Shown here piece after piece: positions 33,122 to 41,094 of a DNA stretch of 64,000 nt. Location: assembly GCF_016907915.1 (NCBI RefSeq), contig NZ_JAFBCW010000012.1, positions 1 to 64,000 on the forward strand. Direction: 5' to 3'. This DNA is from Desulforadius tongensis (lineage in GTDB: Bacteria > Bacillota > Desulfotomaculia > Desulfotomaculales > Desulfohalotomaculaceae). The translations under genes were made by a program, and so were the position numbers. How positions within the stretch are numbered: the stretch's first letter is position 1; each line of letters starts with the position of its first letter. The notes under the pieces are model-generated. The model saw only the letters and a list, made by a program, of their open reading frames with translations, searched no databases and was not told where the DNA came from.

Positions 33122-33391
33122 TTATATTTCCAAAAAAGCATCTATATCGAACTGTATATCTTTATCCCGGTTTTCTTTTACGGGACGGGGATTTCCGTTC
33201 GCAATCATTTTCTCCAGCCTGTCCAGCCGTGTATTTATGTCCGAAATATAACCTTTTATTTCTGCAAGAATACCCGCCAACTGCATGGCTGCGTCTATGG
33301 CTTCCCTTGCTCGCCTGCTTCTTGCCCCTTTCGGGTACTGCCACAGTGGATGTGTGTCCGGCAGTCTAATAACCAGTCTCTTATCGGGCAT
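33122..33391 (-). CDS. ParR-like partition adaptor (candidate)
   Basis: An 89-residue protein directly downstream of the actin-like ParM gene. The N-terminal part (DKRLVIRLPDTHPLWQYPKG) could form a ribbon-helix-helix, followed by a helix-rich middle and an acidic C-terminus (KDIQFDIDAFLEI), the layout of ParR proteins whose tail contacts ParM. The ATG at 33391 lies eight nt after AAGGGAG and is preferred over a GTG three codons earlier. The ParR role is inferred from context. Confidence 0.6.
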   Translation of the reverse strand: MPDKRLVIRLPDTHPLWQYPKGARSRRAREAIDAAMQLAGILAEIKGYISDINTRLDRLEKMIANGNPRPVKENRDKDIQFDIDAFLEI

Positions 33392-33487
33392 GTCATACAC
33401 TCCCTTGCCTTGATATTACTGGGTTTTTGGCTATTTTTTTGTTGTCATGTATGACAAGCGGTAGTTAAACGGTCGCCTGTCATACAT
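33391..33487. repeat. candidate parC site: TGTCATACAT repeats
   Basis: Three related sites stand between parM and the parR-like gene: TGTCATACA (33391-33399, at the gene start), the palindrome TGTCATGTATGACA (33443-33456) and TGTCATACAT (33478-33487). Spacing is about 52 and 35 bp. They may be the ParR-binding centromere and operator. Confidence 0.5.
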
Positions 33488-33518
33488 AACTACTAAAAAA
33501 ACACCTTAAAGCCTTATT

Positions 33519-34496
33519 TCATGCGGTTTCTAGCCGTCTGACAACACTTAAAAAACCCTTTGCGTTAGCCCACTGGGGATCAGGGAGTATTTGGGTGACG
33601 GGAAATATATTTTTTAATGCCGGCAGAGCATCAGCACCGCCTCCGGCCAGGTAGGCCCTGCGCACAAATGCTGCCCGGTCACCGAGGCGGGCCATTACCT
33701 GGTCAATGATGTTCACGGCTACAGCATCCTTGATTTTTTTAAGTGCGTCTGATAAATCTATTTCATTACCATAGAAAAAGATTTTGCCTTTGTTATTGAT
33801 TAGTTGGTGAACATCAACCGCTGCCAATGGCGTTCCGGTTCGAGTTTGATATTCCGCTGAAATTGCCTCATGAACCGTGTGAACACCGGTTTCTATGCTG
33901 CCGCACAGGCTGGATACCGGCCTCGCTATTCCGCCGGCAATTTCAGCCACCACAAAATCTGTGGTTTTGTATCCCACATCCACCAGCAGCACCAACCCGT
34001 CTGAGGGCAAGTCCGGAGCGGTAAGCAGGGCCCCGGCTCCCTGCGGATATACAACTACTCTGCCGAAGCTCACCCGATTGAAAGAACCGTTGTCTACTTT
34101 CACCTCAGCGTGCAGGCTCATAAGATGTTTGGAAAGCTCTTCTCGCTGGCTCCGGTAGTATGCCACTGGAAGCCCAACTCCCAATATTGCCCCTGGTTGA
34201 ATGTTTAATAGTCTGGCAGATGTAAGTATTAAAATGTCGTGATTAGGATGCCGGTGCTTGTGGCGGTCTAGCGTAAACGTTGCACCTCTACCTTCCCGCA
34301 CAGCCAGTTCTCCTACGAAATGTTTTGTTTTCGTACCGTTCACCTGGCGTATTTCTACCGTATGACCTACGCCTTCTGACATATCCGCTAAAGTCAGTTC
34401 CCGATATGGGGCCACTACAGATGGAATTATTATGCGGTGATCAGGGGATACAGCCTTTACGTGGCTGTATCCCACATCGATGGCTATAGCTTGCAT
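33519..34496 (-). CDS. ParM/StbA-family actin-like partition protein
   Basis: A 325-residue actin-fold ATPase: phosphate 1 loop IAIDVGYSHVKAV (about 5-17), phosphate 2 LVLLVDVGYKTTDFVV (about 168-183), adenosine motif YLAGGGADALPALKN (about 288). It should form filaments that move element copies apart. Start ATG with AAGGAGTGA upstream. Its presence with a ParR-like gene and repeats suggests that the element spends time as a replicating circle. Confidence 0.85.
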   Translation of the reverse strand: MQAIAIDVGYSHVKAVSPDHRIIIPSVVAPYRELTLADMSEGVGHTVEIRQVNGTKTKHFVGELAVREGRGATFTLDRHKHRHPNHDILILTSARLLNIQPGAILGVGLPVAYYRSQREELSKHLMSLHAEVKVDNGSFNRVSFGRVVVYPQGAGALLTAPDLPSDGLVLLVDVGYKTTDFVVAEIAGGIARPVSSLCGSIETGVHTVHEAISAEYQTRTGTPLAAVDVHQLINNKGKIFFYGNEIDLSDALKKIKDAVAVNIIDQVMARLGDRAAFVRRAYLAGGGADALPALKNIFPVTQILPDPQWANAKGFLSVVRRLETA

Positions 34497-34545
34497 AAAA
34501 CAATCACTCCTTAATTTTCTGTTCTATTTTCTGTTCTAAAATATA

Positions 34546-34579
34546 AAAAGCACTGGATATATCCTTTACCAGTGCTTTT
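34546..34579 (-). terminator. terminator, second of a tandem pair
   Basis: AAAAGCACTGG / CCAGTGCTTTT with a 12-nt loop, followed on the minus strand by TTATATTTT. It lies between the 34698-34946 gene and parM. Confidence 0.8.
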
Positions 34580-34595
34580 AGTGACAAAAAAATAA

Positions 34596-34621
34596 AACCG
34601 TCACAGAAAACCTCTGACGGT
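34596..34621 (-). terminator. terminator, first of a tandem pair
   Basis: ACCGTCA / TGACGGT with an 11-nt loop, followed on the minus strand by TTTATTTTTTT. With the adjacent hairpin it gives double termination after the 82-residue gene. Confidence 0.8.
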
Positions 34622-34697
34622 CTTTTTCGTGCGGGTATATTAGTAGCAAGCATAAGCAAAGTAACTAGGACACTTCTCTGCCTTTTCTAGCCATTCT

Positions 34698-34946
34698 CTA
34701 ACTTTTAACGTAGTTATTGTCTTTAACTAGAGTAAATTCTCGGTTTAAAGGTTCTTCTTGAACAAAATAATCAACAAACTCTTCAAAAGTTGCTCCTGGG
34801 TTGCACTCTAAAAATTCTTTATAATAATCATCGACTACGCCACCCCATAGGCTGTCTGCATATTCAAGTGCCTGCTTTTTGTTTTTTGCAATAATCCATT
34901 CTGCAACCCCATCCTCATTCAGTCTAAACATTTTTTTATTTTGCAT
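34698..34946 (-). CDS. hypothetical acidic protein
   Basis: An 82-residue acidic protein (FRLNEDGVAEWIIAKNKKQA; then DYYKEFLECNPGATFEEFVD) with no signal peptide or helix-turn-helix. I take the ATG at 34946, nine nt after AAGGAG, over a TTG three codons upstream. It lies in an AT-rich accessory segment with two other unknown genes. Small acidic proteins of this kind are often anti-defence or DNA-mimic candidates, but nothing here proves it. Confidence 0.6.
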   Translation of the reverse strand: MQNKKMFRLNEDGVAEWIIAKNKKQALEYADSLWGGVVDDYYKEFLECNPGATFEEFVDYFVQEEPLNREFTLVKDNNYVKS

Positions 34947-35027
34947 AAAAAACAACTCCTTATATTTTTAACAAAAATCTTTTTTTATTTATAAGCTCGT
35001 TGTGATAAAATTAAAAAAATATTTTCA

Positions 35028-35702
35028 CTAGTTACCACACTGATATTTTTTAGGATACTTTTCCTTGTATATTTTTTCATAAAGTCTTTTCATCTCGCTG
35101 CAAGGAAGATATATTTCAAATTTACTTTTCTCCCAAGTGTGGTAGTGTTCAAAGGTTACTTCTATGAAAGGAACATAATTGTCCAAATAGGCAAAATAAA
35201 ATTCTATAAATTTCAACCCGTAAATATCAAAATATTTTAGCAGTTGGTCTTTGTAAAACACGTCATATTTTTTAGGATTAAGTTCATCTATATTACTATA
35301 AACGACCGGAATGATATATTGCTCCGAATTCAGTACAGCCTGGTAAATCTCCATTTCTATAGAACCTTTTTCCAAGGGAGTTGGATCAGGAAGTTCAATT
35401 AACCTGGATACAATTCTCACTGCTTGTCTGTACCAATTCTTCTTGCCAATCTCTTTTTCATACTTGCGATACCATCTTTTGTCTAAATCAATTAATGCAG
35501 GAAAGTCGGTCTCAAAGGGAACAACAACTGAATGCCTGAATTCCTTATCCGTCAAAAAGCGTAGTACATCTTCGTGAGTATATTGCGGTATACTCTTTTC
35601 CAAAAACATGATCATATTTCTGGTCGGCTGACAACAAGCATCGCCGAGGTAATAAGTAGGATAAAGACCATGATGCTCATAAACTATTTGATTTACTTTC
35701 AT
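35028..35702 (-). CDS. hypothetical protein
   Basis: A 224-residue soluble protein, aromatic-rich (IVYEHHGLYPTYYLGDACCQ; LKFIEFYFAYLDNYVPFIEV). No family is recognised. The ATG at 35702 follows AAAGGTGTTG. It is divergent from the 280-residue gene starting at 35731, with only 28 bp between the starts. The AT-rich composition shared by both suggests they came in together as cargo. Confidence 0.55.
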   Translation of the reverse strand: MKVNQIVYEHHGLYPTYYLGDACCQPTRNMIMFLEKSIPQYTHEDVLRFLTDKEFRHSVVVPFETDFPALIDLDKRWYRKYEKEIGKKNWYRQAVRIVSRLIELPDPTPLEKGSIEMEIYQAVLNSEQYIIPVVYSNIDELNPKKYDVFYKDQLLKYFDIYGLKFIEFYFAYLDNYVPFIEVTFEHYHTWEKSKFEIYLPCSEMKRLYEKIYKEKYPKKYQCGN

Positions 35703-35730
35703 TTTCAACACCTTTCCTAGGAGGTTTTAT

Positions 35731-36573
35731 ATGCAAAACGCACGTCTTCCTAACGGACAGATTATTAATGCATATGAATATGATCGTCTAATACATGGAG
35801 ATAAGATTTATTGTTGTTACTGTAAAGCAGAAGTAATTTATGTTGGTATTGGCAATAGAAATAATGTTCCTTTTTTTAGAACAACTGGACGTAATAAATC
35901 AGTTCATGAAGATTACTGTCCTGAGAAAAGACAAATAAAACAAATAAAAACACTTAAAGCCCTTAATAAGTATACAGTTGATATTAATAAAGCCAACTTA
36001 AATGATTTTCACGTTATTAAAGTAGATTTTAGTAATAATGATATCGCTCGAATACCTCATGGCGAGATCAGTGAAATTAGTAAAAATAATTCTAAGAAAA
36101 GACTTAATTATACTTTAAGTTATTCAAACAGAAAAAACTGTTTAGTTAGAAGAATCACCTCTCTTGCAACTATTGCTAAAATTTTGCAACAAAATACACC
36201 GGAACAGTTAAGGAAAATTGCTCTTGATATCGGTGGAAAGATGGTACCTATCAATCAATTAGTAATTGAGCAAAATAAAGCTTATGAAATTAGTAAAACA
36301 GGTAATTTTTACCTTCCTTGGTTTATTGTTTATGGAAAAGTCCGGTCTGTGGTAAAACTTAACAAAATTATGTTCATAAATTTTGATGAGCAAGATGGTT
36401 TAAAACCTTTTGCCGCCTATATCTTCTCAGGTTATTACAAATATTTCACATATACCAAAGAACAGTTAGAAGGAAAACATATTCTTGTTCAAGGAAACAT
36501 TAAATTTAATGAAAAATATAATAAAGCAGAAATTCAAGTCATGTGTAATAATCAGTTATATATTATGAAATAG
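35731..36573 (+). CDS. hypothetical protein with an N-terminal zinc-site-like motif
   Basis: A 280-residue protein, the only rightward gene of the element in this window. The N-terminal region has IYCCYCKAEVIYVG...SVHEDYCPEK, a plausible Cys/His zinc site as in nuclease-associated or competence CoiA-like domains. The rest is basic and beta-rich (FAAYIFSGYYKYFTYTKEQL near the end). AGGAGG precedes the ATG. It could be a cargo or defence gene; no function can be assigned. Confidence 0.6.
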   Translation: MQNARLPNGQIINAYEYDRLIHGDKIYCCYCKAEVIYVGIGNRNNVPFFRTTGRNKSVHEDYCPEKRQIKQIKTLKALNKYTVDINKANLNDFHVIKVDFSNNDIARIPHGEISEISKNNSKKRLNYTLSYSNRKNCLVRRITSLATIAKILQQNTPEQLRKIALDIGGKMVPINQLVIEQNKAYEISKTGNFYLPWFIVYGKVRSVVKLNKIMFINFDEQDGLKPFAAYIFSGYYKYFTYTKEQLEGKHILVQGNIKFNEKYNKAEIQVMCNNQLYIMK

Positions 36574-36650
36574 CATTCTTGAAGATTTCCCGAAAAACAA
36601 TCAAAAACTACTTCTCCATGATCACCCAATGACCGGATAATGTCCGGTCA

Positions 36651-37280
36651 TTATTCGTTCATAACCAAGCTGCAAATATGCCCTTGATCTTCTACCCTAC
36701 GGATCTGCGCTGCTTTTGCCAGCGCATCCACTACCTGTTCCGGTGCAAATCTGGCCACTTCTGCCAATGCCACTTCCGGGGCAAAGGATTTCACAGTGCG
36801 ATAATCCCTTTTGGCCACCATTGCCGTATACACATCGCAGGCTGCCAGAACTAAAACATCAATTGACGGTTCATATATACCGTACGGGTAGCCGCGGCCG
36901 CCAGGCCTTTCGTGGTGCTGGCGTACCAGGCGCAGCACATCATGGGGCACATCCGGCCATTTTTCTTTAATTATTTTTTCACTCTGTAAAGGGTGGGTCC
37001 GTATTATATCCCACTCATGCGGTAGAATTGGTGTTTTTACAAAAAGTTCTTTCGGCCAGGTAGTCTTGCCCAAATCATGTAGAAAAGCAGCTATACCTAT
37101 GTTCACCACCTTTTTGCTGTCATAGGACATGCCCATGGCGATAGCCGTTTTGACGGCCAGTTTCATTGTTTCAAAGGCATGTTGGTGCAATACAGGTATT
37201 GGCTGCATCATCTTTTCAGCCCAGTCCCAGTATAAGTCTTTCAGTGTTAACACCGCCTTTTTTGAGTTTTGAGTTTTCAA
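36651..37280 (-). CDS. HD-GYP domain protein, putative c-di-GMP phosphodiesterase
   Basis: A 209-residue stand-alone HD domain with the full HD-GYP signature: AAFLHDLGKTTWPKELF (HD metal site), TPILPHEWDIIRTHP, then VRQHHERPGGRGYPYG and VLAACDVYTAM. It should cleave c-di-GMP. No sensor domain is attached. The start is uncertain: TTG at 37280 or a GTG ten codons later, and a strong terminator hairpin (37286-37310) lies immediately upstream, hinting at control by read-through. The element also carries a GGDEF gene (49764). Confidence 0.82.
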   Translation of the reverse strand: MKTQNSKKAVLTLKDLYWDWAEKMMQPIPVLHQHAFETMKLAVKTAIAMGMSYDSKKVVNIGIAAFLHDLGKTTWPKELFVKTPILPHEWDIIRTHPLQSEKIIKEKWPDVPHDVLRLVRQHHERPGGRGYPYGIYEPSIDVLVLAACDVYTAMVAKRDYRTVKSFAPEVALAEVARFAPEQVVDALAKAAQIRRVEDQGHICSLVMNE

Positions 37281-37285
37281 TACCT

Positions 37286-37310
37286 AAAAAACCCCACCAA
37301 AAGGTGGGGT
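37286..37310 (-). terminator. terminator just upstream of the HD-GYP gene
   Basis: ACCCCACC / GGTGGGGT with a TTTT loop and a TTTTTT tail on the minus strand, ending six nt before the HD-GYP start region. It either ends upstream transcription or acts as an attenuator. Confidence 0.8.
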
Positions 37311-37371
37311 GAGGAGGGAAAATGTAATATTGTAACTGCCAAGCGTAAGCATCTCTTTTCTGGCGTGGTAT

Positions 37372-37408
37372 AAAAAAGGGCCAGTTTTTCTACCGAAAAA
37401 CCAGCCCG
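37372..37408 (-). terminator. terminator after the surface-protein gene
   Basis: GGGC-C-AGTTTTT pairs with AAAAAC-C-AGCCC and on the minus strand is followed by TTTTTTATACC. It marks the end of the long surface and pilus gene block. Confidence 0.75.
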
Positions 37409-37549
37409 GTTAATTTCATTATTCATTTAATAATTGTCAAATTAACCACTTACGGGAACTGTACTTATAATCGAGTAGGAGCTTCTTCCACTGTTTTAAT
37501 CATCCATGCCCCTGAGCTTGGCATACTAGACAGGGTTGTTTTATTTAAT

Positions 37550-40147
37550 CTATCTAGTTTTTGTGATGACTGTTATGTTGCTACCGGTATCATCCCCTCT
37601 GGGTTTTGTGATGACTGTTGTGTTGCTACCGGTATCATCCCCTCTGGGTTTTGTGATGACTGTTATGTTGCTACCGGTATCATCCCCTCTGGGTTTTGTA
37701 ATGACTGTTATGTTGCTACCGGTATCATCCCCTCTGGGTTTTGTAATGACTGTTGTGTTGCTACCGGTATCATCCCCTCTGGGTTTTGTGATGACTGTTA
37801 TGTCGCTACCGGTATCATCCCCTCTGGGTTTTGTGATGACTGTTGTGTCGCTACCGGTATCATCCCCTCTGGGTTTTGTGATGACTGTTGTGTCGCTACC
37901 GGTATCATCCCCTCTGGGTTCCGTTATCGTTATAGGTACTGTTGCAGTTTTACCTTCATATCTCACAGTTATGGTGGTACTGCCTATACTTACGCCTTGT
38001 ACCGTACTGCCAACTACAGTAGCTATACTGGCATTTGCCACTTGATAGGATGCAGAACCGGTTACATCTTTGGTACTCCCATCGGAATAATACGCGGTTA
38101 CTGCCAATGATTGAGTTTTGCCGGTAAGGATATTCACCACAGCCGGGCTTACGGTGATATTTTCCAGTACGGGAGGCGCGTATGCCTCGTTTACCGTTAT
38201 GTTTATGTTTGAAGTTATGCTGTTATAGCTAACAGTAACGGTTGTTGTGCCAGGTGTAATGCCGGTAACTAATCCGCTGGTATTCACGGTGGCTATCGCA
38301 GAATTGTCGGAGGTATATTCCGCTTCGTCGGTTATATCTTTAGTGCTTCCGTCAGAGTAGTTTGCCAGCACGGACAGTGCCGCGGTATTCCCTTCATCAA
38401 TAACAACCGGGTTAGGAGTTACCGTAATGCTTTGAAGGGTTATTGCTGCATTTACCGTTACAGGTACGGTTACTGATTTACCCTCATAGGTAATGGTTAC
38501 TGCTGCACTGCCGGGAGTTATGCCGCTAACTAAACCGTTAACTGACACGGTTGTTATACCTGTATCACTGCTTGTATATTCTGCTTCACCGGTTATATCT
38601 TTAGTGCTTCCGTCAGAGTAATGCGCGGTTACCGTTAGCTGCTGGCTTTTATCTTCAGTAATGTTTACTGCTGTGGGCGTTACGGCGATGCTTTTCAGGG
38701 CCGGATTTACTGTTACAAAACAAGTGTCAGTATACCCACCATCCTTGGTTTTAACCGTAATTACCGCCGTACCCACTCCGACAGGCGTTACTACCCCGTC
38801 TGATACAGATACTACGCTTTCGTCACTACTTGTCCAGGTTACGTCTTTGTTAGTAGTATCTGAAGGTTCTATGGCGACTGTTAATGTTTCAGATGGGCCG
38901 TTTTCTGTGAGAATTAGTTCGTGCTTATTCAAAGTTACCCCAGTCACAGATACAGTTGAAGTGCCGCCAACTTCAGGCGGTCTTGGAAGTCCCCTAAGCC
39001 ATGGGTAGCTTTCACCTTCTTCAATGTCCCAGGTGTTTATAAAATCCCACTGGGCTGCTGTGTACGTATCTTTCTTTTTCATTAATGATGCGGGTTTAGA
39101 AATACCTCCTCCTTCTGACTCAAGACAACCCGATGGTTCGAGAGCCCAGAAGCTATTCTCCACCACAGGATCAGTACCATAATATGTTCCTAGCAAACCA
39201 CCAATACGACTATAATCTTTGCCCAAAACCTTTCCGGTACTGTAACACATGTTGATTTTTATATCTCTATAACCAGAAGGTGAAAACCCCATCAAGCCGC
39301 CGATATCTTTCCAGCCTGAAACCGGTACTATGGCAAAAGAGTTGGACAAATAAAATTCAGCATAATTTCCTATAAACCCTACTATGCCACCAACACTATT
39401 TTCTCCCTTTACGGAACCACCGGTAACATAGCACTCATTAATGGAGGTGTTCTCCACATATCCCACCAAACCTCCAGTTTTGCTGCCGATGTAACTGTAA
39501 TGAATGCCTGAAACATCTACGCCTGTAACGTAACACCGAGAGATTTTTACAGGTTCCCCATAACTATAATTTTCTGAGATCTTTACTAAGCCTGTAGAGT
39601 ATCCTACCATGCCACCGTTACCTACCACACCAATCACAGAACCGTTTTTCACATAGCAATTGATTATTTTAGTTCCCTGTTCCGCACGTCCTACCAGTGC
39701 CCCCACGAAATTACAGCCTTTAATGTCAACATTTTCAAGACCTAAGTTCTTAATCTCACAAAATCTTGTTTCACTGAACAGTCCAATATTTGAGGTTTCC
39801 TTATTAATTGGGTAATGGATATGCAGGTTTCGTATAACATGTCCGTTGCCGTCAAACACTCCCGCAAAAGGTCCCGCAAAAACTACATTTTCATCTCTTT
39901 TACCTATCGGTGTCCAATCCCAACCACTTAAATCAATATCTGCAGTAAGTTTAAAACTAGAAGAGAGATTGTAACGTACCTCATCAAGTTCTTCAGGTGT
40001 CGCAATGAGATACGGATCGTCAGGAGTGCCTGATCCTCCTGAAAAGGCATGGCATGTCCCAGGAACCGCCGCAAAAACCGCCACTGCCAACATGAAAGCG
40101 AAAATCACAAATATTTTATTTTTTGTCACTATATAAAATCCCCCCAA
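37550..40147 (-). CDS. large secreted surface protein with GLUG, Big2 and RGD repeats
   Basis: An 865-residue exported protein. A signal peptide (about 8-35, ending GTCHA) is followed by a start like FSGGSGTPDDPYLIATPEEL, then GLUG-type repeats (about 110-370, e.g. GGLVGYVENTSINECYVTGG). Four bacterial Ig-like Big2 domains (about 400-745, e.g. YSDGSTKDITGEAEYTSSD) come next, then eight 15-residue repeats PRGDDTGSDTTVITK (about 745-863). No sortase motif or membrane anchor is seen. It lies directly downstream of a pilin gene and is probably an adhesin for mating contact or a pilus-associated protein. Confidence 0.85.
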   Translation of the reverse strand: MGGFYIVTKNKIFVIFAFMLAVAVFAAVPGTCHAFSGGSGTPDDPYLIATPEELDEVRYNLSSSFKLTADIDLSGWDWTPIGKRDENVVFAGPFAGVFDGNGHVIRNLHIHYPINKETSNIGLFSETRFCEIKNLGLENVDIKGCNFVGALVGRAEQGTKIINCYVKNGSVIGVVGNGGMVGYSTGLVKISENYSYGEPVKISRCYVTGVDVSGIHYSYIGSKTGGLVGYVENTSINECYVTGGSVKGENSVGGIVGFIGNYAEFYLSNSFAIVPVSGWKDIGGLMGFSPSGYRDIKINMCYSTGKVLGKDYSRIGGLLGTYYGTDPVVENSFWALEPSGCLESEGGGISKPASLMKKKDTYTAAQWDFINTWDIEEGESYPWLRGLPRPPEVGGTSTVSVTGVTLNKHELILTENGPSETLTVAIEPSDTTNKDVTWTSSDESVVSVSDGVVTPVGVGTAVITVKTKDGGYTDTCFVTVNPALKSIAVTPTAVNITEDKSQQLTVTAHYSDGSTKDITGEAEYTSSDTGITTVSVNGLVSGITPGSAAVTITYEGKSVTVPVTVNAAITLQSITVTPNPVVIDEGNTAALSVLANYSDGSTKDITDEAEYTSDNSAIATVNTSGLVTGITPGTTTVTVSYNSITSNINITVNEAYAPPVLENITVSPAVVNILTGKTQSLAVTAYYSDGSTKDVTGSASYQVANASIATVVGSTVQGVSIGSTTITVRYEGKTATVPITITEPRGDDTGSDTTVITKPRGDDTGSDTTVITKPRGDDTGSDITVITKPRGDDTGSNTTVITKPRGDDTGSNITVITKPRGDDTGSNITVITKPRGDDTGSNTTVITKPRGDDTGSNITVITKTR
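37558..37919 (-). repeat. 45-bp minisatellite, eight copies, coding for RGD repeats
   Basis: Eight near-identical 45-bp units encode PRGDDTGS(D/N)(T/I)TVITK. Differences between units are a few single bases, which suggests recent expansion. Loss or gain of units keeps the frame. Confidence 0.95.
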
Positions 40148-40195
40148 ATTTTATAATCCGGAGGGGCCCTGCCAGAGGGGCAAAGCCCCTCCTTT

Positions 40196-40453
40196 TTACT
40201 CGATTACTATGCCGGTAATAGCACCGGTATAACCTGCCTTCAAATTGGTAATTTGTTCGGTTGCAGAAGGCAGACTGGACGGTGTTTGAATTGCCTTGAT
40301 GTCATCCACAGCACCAGCGGACAGGTAACGACTCGCGGCATACAGGCCAAAGCATACGCCGGTTGCACCTAAACCCACCACGGTTGTCCATGCTAGGGAT
40401 TCCGCAGTATATCCTTCCTCGCCCTTAATGAACGCTTTAATTTTTTTAATCAT
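40196..40453 (-). CDS. Flp/Tad-type pilin
   Basis: An 85-residue type IVb pilin: a short basic leader (MIKKIKAFIKGEEG), the cleavage-site pattern EEG-YTAESLAW with Glu at +5, a hydrophobic helix (TVVGLGATGVCFGLYAA), then a variable tail. It is cut by the prepilin peptidase encoded at 42231 and assembled by the Tad machinery. It is the longest of the small pilins here and separated from the rest by a structured leader, so it may be the major subunit. AGGAGG lies 14 nt before the ATG. Confidence 0.8.
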   Translation of the reverse strand: MIKKIKAFIKGEEGYTAESLAWTTVVGLGATGVCFGLYAASRYLSAGAVDDIKAIQTPSSLPSATEQITNLKAGYTGAITGIVIE

Positions 40454-40551
40454 AATGTTAGCTTCAACCTCCTAATTAATTTTTATTTTTCAACAACACC
40501 AACCAACAAACTACTTACTTTTTAAAGACAATTCCACCTCCCCGTTCACTT

Positions 40552-40596
40552 TAAAAAACAAAGGGCCACCGGAGTTTACCTTTCCGCGTGGCCCTT
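40552..40596 (-). terminator. attenuator-like terminator upstream of the pilin gene
   Basis: AAGGGCCAC / GTGGCCCTT with an 18-nt loop and a TGTTTTTT tail on the minus strand, in the roughly 300-nt leader of the pilin gene. No gene is present in 40454-40760. Confidence 0.7.
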
Positions 40597-40624
40597 ATTC
40601 TTAACTACAAAACAAAGGCAGGAC

Positions 40625-40689
40625 AACCGCAGAAAGGTACAACTCAGCACAAAGCGTAAAATTCTTACGCTTTACCTTTCAGTGCGGTT
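40625..40689 (-). promoter_or_regulatory. branched leader RNA element, possible riboswitch
   Basis: On the minus strand: AACCGCA pairs with TGCGGTT, AAAGGTA with TACCTTT, and AAAGCGTAA with TTACGCTTT. A GCAC/GTGC pairing would exclude the second stem. A terminator follows 30 nt downstream, then the pilin gene. It does not match an aptamer I can name. Confidence 0.4.
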
Positions 40690-40760
40690 CCCCCGCCCCT
40701 GAAGTTTCTTTGTTTAATTAAAGTGTAATTCACTTTCTAATAAATGTCAACACATATCTT

Positions 40761-41078
40761 CTAGTCATTGGCAGTTCTGGGCAAAACATGCAGATTAGCT
40801 TTTAGTTGTGTTCTCTTTTTAAATTCCGTTATCTTTAATTTAAACTCCTTCATTTCAGAAGGTCTGACCAAATATTCTGCCAGGGTAGTTCCGTCTTTAT
40901 CTACCGAGATAGTGCTGAAGGGCCATAAATTTTCAAGTTGATTAACCATATAGTTATCGCTATGATTGAATCTGAATGATATTTTATAGTTTTTTACCTT
41001 TCCCTGGGATTTAACCAGGTCTACGCTGTCAGCTTTCAACTGTTTGACTATATCTACACATGACAACTCTTTGCACAT
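40761..41078 (-). CDS. hypothetical protein in pilus cluster
   Basis: A 105-residue cytosolic protein. AGGGAGG stands before the ATG at 41078 (MCKELSCVDIVKQLKADSVD), which fixes the start. The sequence mixes strands and basic helices (MKEFKLKITEFKKRTQLKAN). No family is recognised. It follows the TadE-like genes by 16 bp and is presumably cotranscribed with them. Confidence 0.55.
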   Translation of the reverse strand: MCKELSCVDIVKQLKADSVDLVKSQGKVKNYKISFRFNHSDNYMVNQLENLWPFSTISVDKDGTTLAEYLVRPSEMKEFKLKITEFKKRTQLKANLHVLPRTAND

Positions 41079-41094
41079 ATAAAAAACCTCCCTT

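Noticed and set aside
37536-38045. Long plus-strand open frame over the 45-bp repeats
   Set aside because: The repeat length is a multiple of three, so several frames stay open; the minus-strand frame continues into a signal-peptide protein with Big2 domains and is the real one.
40625-40689. c-di-AMP riboswitch (GGGGGAACC motif seen) or c-di-GMP riboswitch
   Set aside because: Only a short fragment matches the c-di-AMP consensus and the second conserved half is missing; no GEMM core (GGCAAACC, GCAAAGCC) was found.
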